A DNA stretch of 64,000 nucleotides from Rhodeus uyekii (lineage: Eukaryota; Chordata; Actinopteri; Cypriniformes; Acheilognathidae). Below, piece by piece: positions 57,111-64,000 of the stretch (its first letter is position 1; each line of letters begins with the position of its first letter). Position numbers and translations under genes: made by a program. The DNA lies in the NCBI GenBank assembly GCA_037043235.1, contig JAWRVZ010000140.1, positions 1,790,797-1,854,796 of the forward strand. The letters run 5' to 3'. The notes below the pieces were generated by a model. It did not search any database and was not told where the DNA came from. It saw only the letters and a list, made by a program, of their open reading frames with translations.

Positions 57111-59269
57111 AGATGGTAAAGACAAATGTTTCAATGAAGTTAAAATAATATCAAATACTATAAAATTGATCCTATAAGACTGGTCTTGTGGATAAGATTT
57201 GACGCAACCAGCGTTTTCATCTTTTTAAATAAATGTTTCAGGTGAATTGTTTCAACACATTCAGTTGTTTTGCCTTTATTGAATTATGACATCATTGAAT
57301 GAATAAGTACTCAACGCTGCGTGAGAAAGTTTATGTCTCTCAACTTTATTATTTGTCTGTTTGAATAGAGAACAGAGAAATGTCTAAAGGGAGACAGAAT
57401 GTATAAGGACAACCAATGAGAGAGTATAGCCGGATATACCCAATGACTTTAAAAAAAAGAAGAAGTTTTTTTAGGACTCTATTAAGCATCTTCTTTACGA
57501 AGCCCTTATTGAGTGTGCAATGAATGGTGAATAGAATGAATGGTCTTTTTCTCTTATTATTTCCTCAAACGTCATTACTGACAGTTCTTTAACTTCATTA
57601 GATTCTTCTGAACATGAACTGTCCTGAAGATAAATAGAATTTTGAAGAACATGAACGGTTCTTCTGAAGATGATTTGAGACCTGGCAGCGCTTCCTCTCA
57701 CATAGCTGAGCCGTATTTGGTTTGAGGGCAGAAAGAGCCGAGCTTCTCTGTATAGCTTGAAGATGATCGTCTGTAAACAAACCTGTACGTGGACTTACAT
57801 TGTCAATGGAACATCGTTGTTGGTCTGTAATTTGCAAAACCGTCATAATCGCTATCATCCAAAGAGATGGCAATCATATTGCATTCAACTTTTAAGCGAA
57901 CCAGCCCATATCAAATGAACAAAATACAATCCGCATGGCGCTAAACGCCATAACAGTGACATTGACATTGACTCCGTCCAGCTCAAAGTCAAACATGCTC
58001 AACTTCAAACACAAGAAAAAGAAATAATTCTATGACGGCTTTGACAAATGTGATGTTACATGTGCAGCTCCATGATTGTGAAATGTTTCTCTGTCTGCAT
58101 CAAGCTCAGCCGATGTCCCGCCCCTGGGAGTCATATCCCCCACTGTGATTGGTTGGTTTGTTCAAATTGCACAAAAAAGGAACCTTCCACACCCAGCGCA
58201 GTAAATAGCTGTTCTTATCTTGCCTCACAAGTTGGCAACAAACACGTATAACTTTTTTTAATCCCCATAGTGGTAGTACTTTTGATTCTTGCATTTATTT
58301 TTTGTTGTATTATTCCATTAGTCAAGCCTCTGATTAATCGTACTAATATTGTATCTTCCCAAAATGCTTTGATGAACTGTTAAGGAGTTAATGAGTAAAG
58401 CATAATTGAGACTATGGTGTGGCAATTTTATTGCCAAAAGGGCCAATGTAAGATTTGAGAGTGTATGTATTAGTATTAGAACTGAAAATGCATAAAAGGG
58501 TTTCTGTGTTCTTTAAAAGTCCCAAGACATTAGATATCAACCTATGTATATGGACCGCTAGGTGAACATACCATGAATCTCCACTTCTATGGTAAAGGCA
58601 CAGGAGGGGCAGTAGGCTATCCTAAGATATCTGTGGTAAATCTTGGACCACTGATCATATAAAGACTGGCTATTGCATGTATAGGACTCCTATAGGATGT
58701 TATCATGTTTAGGATTCCTATATGATGTTATCTATATTCTCTCATTGGATGTCCTTATGTTATTCCCCTACACATTTCTCTATAGATTTATTCAAACAGA
58801 CAAAGAATAAAGTTGAGAGAGATAACTTCTCTCCCTCAGCGCTGAGTACTTATTCTACTTATTCAACCGTTAATAAAAAGAGGACTGGAATGAGGCATGC
58901 CGGAAATGAATCTAACACACTCAAAACGCAATAATGTGGATTTTTTATCATATAAAAAGTCACCAGTCAGGTTTATTTTTAGTATGTAAAAAGTATGTAC
59001 CATCTTAATGCATCATTTGTGAATATACCTGTATCTCTTCTGAAGTTCACAAGAGAGTTTTCTTGAGGTGCCAGTAAGTCATAATTCAATTAAGACAAAG
59101 CAACTGAATGTGACGATTCACCTGAAATATTTATTTAAAAACATGTGCCACATCTTATCCATCCCAGACACGATACCGGCAGCACAATCTTATAGTGTAA
59201 AATCAACTTTATACTAGCATAGTATTTGATATTATTTTACCTTCATTGAAACATTTCTCTTTATCATCT
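57111..59269. mobile_element. Module C, copy 4
   Basis: Ends AGATGGTAAAGACAAATGTT at the left and the inverse of AGATGATAAAGAGAAATG at 59269. Contains the 68-codon frame at 57701-57495. Followed by a TA tract. Confidence 0.6.
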
Positions 59270-59273
59270 ATTT

Positions 59274-59306
<33 letters not shown>
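59270..59306. repeat. TA tract at MITE insertion site
   Basis: TTTGATATATA followed by TA repeats up to the pogo-like MITE. Corresponds to the short GATATATATATTTACATTT at 28650-28670 in the palindrome, which has no MITE. Confidence 0.9.
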
Positions 59307-59308
<2 letters not shown>

Positions 59309-60209
59309 GTATTTATTCGAGTATAACGCGCAAAATTTTCTACAAAAAAATAAATCAAAGTTAGGGATGCGCATTATGCACGAGGGATGGGCTGGGCTGG
59401 GGTGGGGTGGGGTGGGGTGGGGTTTGTTTTGACGGCCGGTCCTTTGAGGGCGCCGGCGAATTGTGAGTTCGCGCTGCGCATTTTACAGGCTGTTTAAGTA
59501 GCAATATATGCATAAAATAAAAGGCAGACTCGTGAGTGCAATTCAGCAACTGTATTCAAACATAAACCGCGGCAACAACCGCAACATAGCCCAAAGCAAT
59601 CGATTGCCGATTGCATGATACATTACATCCCGTAACACAGGCTGCAGCCTCTCACTGTACGTGAGGGCGAAGAAGAAGAAAAAACCGTCCCCTCGCCGCT
59701 TCATTTCCTCACCCACATGTTACGGAGAAGACAGGCATTTTGTGTTTTTTGTGAAGACAGGCATCAGCAATAAAATGGACGGTACAGAAGACGACCTGCT
59801 GTGGAATTCAGACGCAGAAGAAAGCGAAGAAACCGAAGAAACAGATGTTCCTGCCAACTGGGACACTGATGAAAAATTAACTCCAGAAGAATGGGAGCAA
59901 CTCTTTAGTGTCTCTGATGAGGAATCTGACGTCGAAGGATTTTAAATAAATATTTTTTACCGGTAATTCTCTTTCGGTATTGTGTTCATTAGTTTATGTT
60001 GTCAATAAATATATGTTATATAAGTTAGATATGTTATATAAGTATATGTTATACAATAAATAAATGTTTTTTATCATGGCTGCACATGTTCAACAACGTT
60101 TTTTGTCAATTACAATGCTTGGTGTGAAACAAAATTTTATACCGATTTTTAATCGAAAATTAGGAGTGCGCGTTATACACGTGTGCGCGATATACTCGAA
60201 TAAATACGG
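59307..60209 (+). mobile_element. pogo-like MITE, copy 3 (complete)
   Basis: 903 bp with intact inverted ends CCGTATTTATTCGAGTATAA/TATACTCGAATAAATACGG and TA flanks (59305-59306, 60210-60211). Has the longest G-rich run (five GGGGT units near 59398-59421). Sits between module C and the L2 tail, as does copy 2. Confidence 0.9.
59775..59945 (+). CDS. Acidic 56-residue ORF in pogo-like MITE, copy 3
   Basis: Third open copy of the frame beginning MDGTEDDLLWNSDAEES; identical in protein to copy 2 with silent differences. An upstream ATG (59661) extends it to 94 residues here. Confidence 0.4.
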   Translation: MDGTEDDLLWNSDAEESEETEETDVPANWDTDEKLTPEEWEQLFSVSDEESDVEGF

Positions 60210-61083
60210 TATATATATTTACATTTATGAATTTAGCAGACGCTTTTACCCAAAGCGACTTACAATGTGAGGAATTCAGAAAGTGATCTGTCCTGAATAT
60301 ACAAAAGTACATAGTGCTTACAATACAGTTTCGAACATTGCATAAAAAAGTAGTACAAGCATGGGGAATAGAGGGAGGAAGAGAATTAATTAAAAATGTT
60401 TGTGTGTGTGTCATGTTAGGTGCATGTTGTGTTTTCAGTAGTCTTTTAAACCTAGACAAGGAATCTGCATTCTGGATGAGGGCAGGGAGATTATTCCACC
60501 AGCAAGGAGCGGTGAATACAAATGTTCTTGAGAGGGATTTTTTGCCTCTCTCTGATGGAACCGCGAGTCATCGCTCATTGATCGATCAAAGGTTTCTTGG
60601 TAGGTGTGTAGATTTGTAACAGTGAGTGGAAGTATGAAGGTGCTGAGCTTGTGTAAGTTCTGTATGCAAGAGTCAGTGCTTTGACTTTGATGCGTGCTGC
60701 AAGTGGGATCCATTGTAGTGAGATGAGGAGTGGTGTGACATGAGCTCTTTTAGGTTGGTTTAAGACCAGACGAGTTGTGGCGTTCTGGACAGTTGCAGGG
60801 GTTTGATTACACTAGCAGGAAGTGTGACCAAAAGAGCATTGCAATAATCAAGCCTGGAAATGACCATGGCCTGCACCAGAAGTTGTGTAGCTTGCTTGGG
60901 TAGTCACAGTACAAGCTGCTCCACACATACTCCATCATGAATGGCGCCGATCTGGACAGTGAAATACTGTACTGTAGTGTTGGATCAGCAGGAAAAACTA
61001 GAAGCTCCATCTTTGCCAGGTTGAATTGCAGATGATGCTCTTTCATCCATCATCCAGCAGATGTCCGCTAGCCAGTTCACGAG
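60210..61083 (-). mobile_element. L2-type LINE fragment 6 (3' end)
   Basis: Duplicate of fragment 2 (17484-18357): the same tail, the same 39-bp module-B patch (60905-60943) and the same junction to region D. Small indels only, e.g. TTGTGTAGCTTGC intact here. Confidence 0.88.
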
Positions 61084-62330
61084 TTCACACTTATCAATGA
61101 TTCAGGGGCAGTAAAAGGTATGCGTATTTGGCTTGCTGTCCGAGGAGAGGGCTCCGAGCTCGGTATTTGGCCCGTACCTGGAGCACTCCCCCCGTATCCT
61201 GACTTTGATAGGAATGATTAAGTGTGAGGAGTCGGGGTGGTGGAGGGATGCCGTAAACCGTCAAGAGGTGTAGGTGAGTCAAACATTGCCTTCTCCATTG
61301 CCGCAGCAATGATGTTCCCTCACACGATGTTCCCTCACACGCTTCCACTCATGCTGATAGGATGAGGTGTAATTGCTGATGATGAGTTGATTGCTTTCAT
61401 CCTTGAACGTGCTCCTCCCGAACTTTGTTAATCAAACATCATTTCACAAGTTCACACTATCAATGATTCAGGGGCAGTAAAAGGTATGCGTATTTGGCTT
61501 GCTGTCCGAGGAGAGGGCTCCGAGCTCGGTATTTGGCCCGAACCTGGAGCTCTCCCCCAAAAATTGCAGTCCAGTCGGACAGCCGCTAGGAAGGAGTTGA
61601 TGACCCCCAAAAATGGCGAGGTAAAGTTGGGTGGGTTGTTGAAATGTCGGGAGGGAGTTTGTTATTTATGTTGTCCGAGAGGATGAGTATCACTGGTAAT
61701 TGGTTGTAGACCAATTGGCTTGAGGCACAGAGGAGATGGTTTGCTTTGCGTTGGAGAGGTGCTTGTTGTTTGACTTGTAGCAAGATTTAGGGACTGGGCT
61801 CCTGCGGGAGTGTTGCTGCTGCGGTGGTGGAGAATTTGAGAGAACTGGCTCCTGCGGTAGTTGAGCGGTTTTCCCCTTAGGCTGACTCCTGTGGGAGTGT
61901 GGGGGAACGTCATTGCTGTGGCAATGGCAAATTCGGAACTGAGCTCCTGCAGGAGCCTCACTGCTGCGGCAGTGGAGTAATTTCCCTTTAGGCTGACTCC
62001 TGCGGGAGTGTGAGGGAACATCATTGCTGCGGCAATGGAAGCAAGTTCAGAACTGAGCTCCTGCGGGAGCCTCACTGCTGCGGCAGTGGAGTAATTTCCC
62101 CTTAAGTTGACTCAGAATGTGGGGGAAGATTATTGCTGCGGTGATGGAAGCAAGTTCAGCACTGAGCTCCTGCAGGAGCCTCACTGCTGCGGCATTGGAG
62201 TAATTTCCCCCTAGGCTGACTCCTGCGGGAGTGTGAGGGAACATCATTGCTGCGGCAATGGAGAAAATTCTGAACTGAGCTCCAGCGGGAGCCTCACTGC
62301 TGCGGCAGTGGACTAATACTAAGGTACATG
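61084..62330 (-). repeat. Region D, copy 2 (truncated)
   Basis: Direct copy of 18358-19400 at an offset of about 42.73 kb, with an extra 87-bp internal duplication (61441-61527). It ends in the hairpin array and has no recombinase part. Confidence 0.9.
61797..62312. repeat. TGCG-loop hairpin array, copy 2
   Basis: About four to five units with the same hairpins as 18985-19772. Variants include TGCA loops (CTCCTGCAGGAG) and TGTG loops (CTCCTGTGGGAG) with stems intact. Confidence 0.9.
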
Positions 62331-62640
62331 ACATCACAGTAGTATTCAATGCATCATGTCACATTTACCAAAACTCACAGCAAATATATTGAAACGGCTG
62401 TCTGTAACGCTTAATATAGTTTATAAATTCAAACAGCCTGACAGCGCGCAAAGTTGAGTACTCACGTGTGCGGGAAATCACAGGTAGTCGAATCTCTCTC
62501 GAGAAATACACTCCCATAAAACCTCTCGTTACAATGATTTCCTTACATACATCATATCTGCATTAAAAAAAACATATATTTTTTTATGAGGAGAGAATGT
62601 CAGTGATGATTTCTTTCTCACCAGTGACAGGAGCGATTTA
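62331..62640. other. No gene recognised
   Basis: Unique-looking sequence between region D and the LINE relic. CpG-containing near 62440-62500. Nothing further is seen. Confidence 0.4.
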
Positions 62641-63403
62641 ACTTTTTTCTTTTTTTATAGCAAGAAATAAGGCAATACAAAATCACTTGTACTGAATTAT
62701 GAATTACAGAGCACAACTCCAAAAAAGAAACAGAAAGAGAAACAAAGAGATAGAGAGAGAGAAAAGAAAAAAAGAATCATACAACATGGTCAACTAGAAG
62801 CTTAAATAACTTCTATAAACCAAAAAGTCTTCGTCCATATCTCGATTTTAGTAATCTTTAAAATAAATCTTTTTAAGTAATCTTCAATAAATCCAAAATT
62901 CTTTCTGAGATACAAAAACCAGTGGCTTTGTTTTAAGGCACTTACATTTATGAATATAAAATTTCCCCAGAATGAGAATATTATTCAATATGTATTGACT
63001 GTGTACATTTTCCATTATTAATGATGTCATTTTTAGAAATGGTTTACTTGTGTTACTAAATGATACTTTTTTACACTCATACATGTCAAACCAAAAGGTT
63101 TTGCAAAATAAGCCATCACAAAACAAATGTACTGTTGTTCCAATTTCACAATCAAAAAAAGTACAACAATTGTGATCAATGTTAAATGTAAGCTGAAGGA
63201 TGGGTAAATATCAATACATTTTTTGAATTGCACTTCCTCAGCTTTGGGAGGTATTGGAAATTAGAAGGTGACCGGTCCATCCAATCATCCTGAATCTTGT
63301 TAAAATCCCCTCCTAATATAATACTGTCTGTGGAATATGTAAGTTCCAGGCATGCTATTATTTCAGAAACTTCAGATAACAATTCTTTGTTTTGAGAAAT
63401 ATA
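62640..63403 (-). mobile_element. L1/Tx1-type LINE relic: endonuclease piece joined to C-terminus
   Basis: Minus strand from 63403: SQNKELLSEVSEIIACLELT, then ILGGDFNKIQDDWMDRSP, the GGDFN ... DR signature of the apurinic-like endonuclease, then after about 70 residues a jump to the ORF2 C-terminus, FCDGLFCKTFWFDMYECKK, LNNILILGKFYIHKCKC, FVSQKEFWIY, typical of fish L1/Tx1 elements. The whole RT is deleted. A poly-A-poor 3' UTR follows to about 62640. Confidence 0.75.
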
Positions 63404-64000
63404 GCCCCTAGATATATATTCCCTACTACAACAAACAAATCATCAATTTCATCAATTGAAAGGGCAATTTTCGCAGGGCAATTATATATACCGCAAAAAA
63501 GACTAACTAATTCCTTTGTGCAATAAAGAAAATAGAGTAAAAGGTACTGTTGTATATAAGGCATGCACTATGCGCTTATGTGAAATTGCACATACCATAA
63601 ACGATCTAAATTAATCCACTGTGCACTGAAAAAGAACAGTCGTGCTGTTCTTTCTAATTGCAATGCTTATACAACTAACTCATTCCCAATTGCACTCATG
63701 CTGCTGTAACAAAGCATTTGCGCTTTGTGATATGGCACATGAGCATTTGCATCTTAACAAATCAAATATCAAAATATAGAAATTATTTAACATCCATTTT
63801 CCAACTTTGGGAAGCAATTCTGAACACATGAATTGACCACACACTTAATCTTAAGTGGCAGATGTTTTAAAACGAAAATCTTTGTAAAATTTGCAAGTTT
63901 ATACATAAGTATGTGTTTTAATGTAAACAAATGTACTTTATCAATTTGCAAAAACTGTAATTTAAAAATGCGAATTCTGTCTCGAGTTCGCTAAAGACCT
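63404..64000 (-). repeat. Second inverted repeat, right arm (cut by window edge)
   Basis: Reverse complement of 54204-54803. The arm reaches the last base of the window, so its true length is unknown. Its inner edge coincides with the start of the LINE endonuclease fragment. Confidence 0.95.

Overview
The window is vertebrate nuclear DNA, almost certainly from a teleost fish and perhaps an ostariophysan, although the sequence alone does not settle the species. It holds one recognisable host protein-coding exon, the large last coding exon of a wolframin gene (wfs1, 337-2169, + strand). That exon has an intron tail and splice acceptor before it and a 3' UTR of about 1 kb after it. A weak candidate for a convergent minus-strand gene or gene relic lies at 3419-4160. 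Nearly everything from 5 kb to the end is transposable-element DNA and its rearrangement products.

Layout. 5.0-8.05 kb: debris of a Ty3/gypsy retrotransposon, a teleost interspersed repeat, and broken pieces of the two large local repeat modules, called A and B/C here. 8.06-11.84 kb: a fairly complete copy of module A with tRNA-like SINE heads and a Tigger-like MITE. 11.84-22.5 kb: module B (3' piece of an L1/Tx1-type LINE plus MITEs), a 1,083-bp tandem duplication, pogo-like MITEs, an L2-type LINE, and region D, which holds a decayed tyrosine recombinase and an array of short hairpins. 23.9-53.5 kb: a giant imperfect inverted repeat, left arm 23945-36763, right arm 39890-53535, spacer about 3.1 kb. 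Each arm reads, from outside to inside, B, C, L2, A. 53.5-64 kb: a Merlin-like transposase fragment, one arm of a second inverted repeat (54204-54803, partner 63404-64000 running off the window), then a direct copy of B, C, pogo-like MITE, L2 and D lying 42.7-44 kb downstream of the first one, and an L1-type LINE relic.

The duplicated modules are informative because copies differ by clean insertions. A TA-flanked pogo-like element at 13095-13970, a TA-flanked Tigger-like element at 33035-34100 and an element with an 8-bp hAT-type target duplication at 46203-47250 each have an empty site in a sister copy. This orders the events: L2 and MITE debris first, then segmental duplication and inversion, then younger insertions and minisatellite growth (a 12-bp repeat expanded about 25-fold from a SINE A box at 40936-41240).

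No intact mobile-element gene was found. The L2 copies that reach the polymerase box all carry the same Asp-to-Asn change, which suggests spread by DNA duplication. The features most worth following are the palindrome with its insertion history, the hairpin array beside the tyrosine recombinase relic, and a 56-residue acidic ORF kept open in all three pogo-like MITE copies. Identities were judged by eye.
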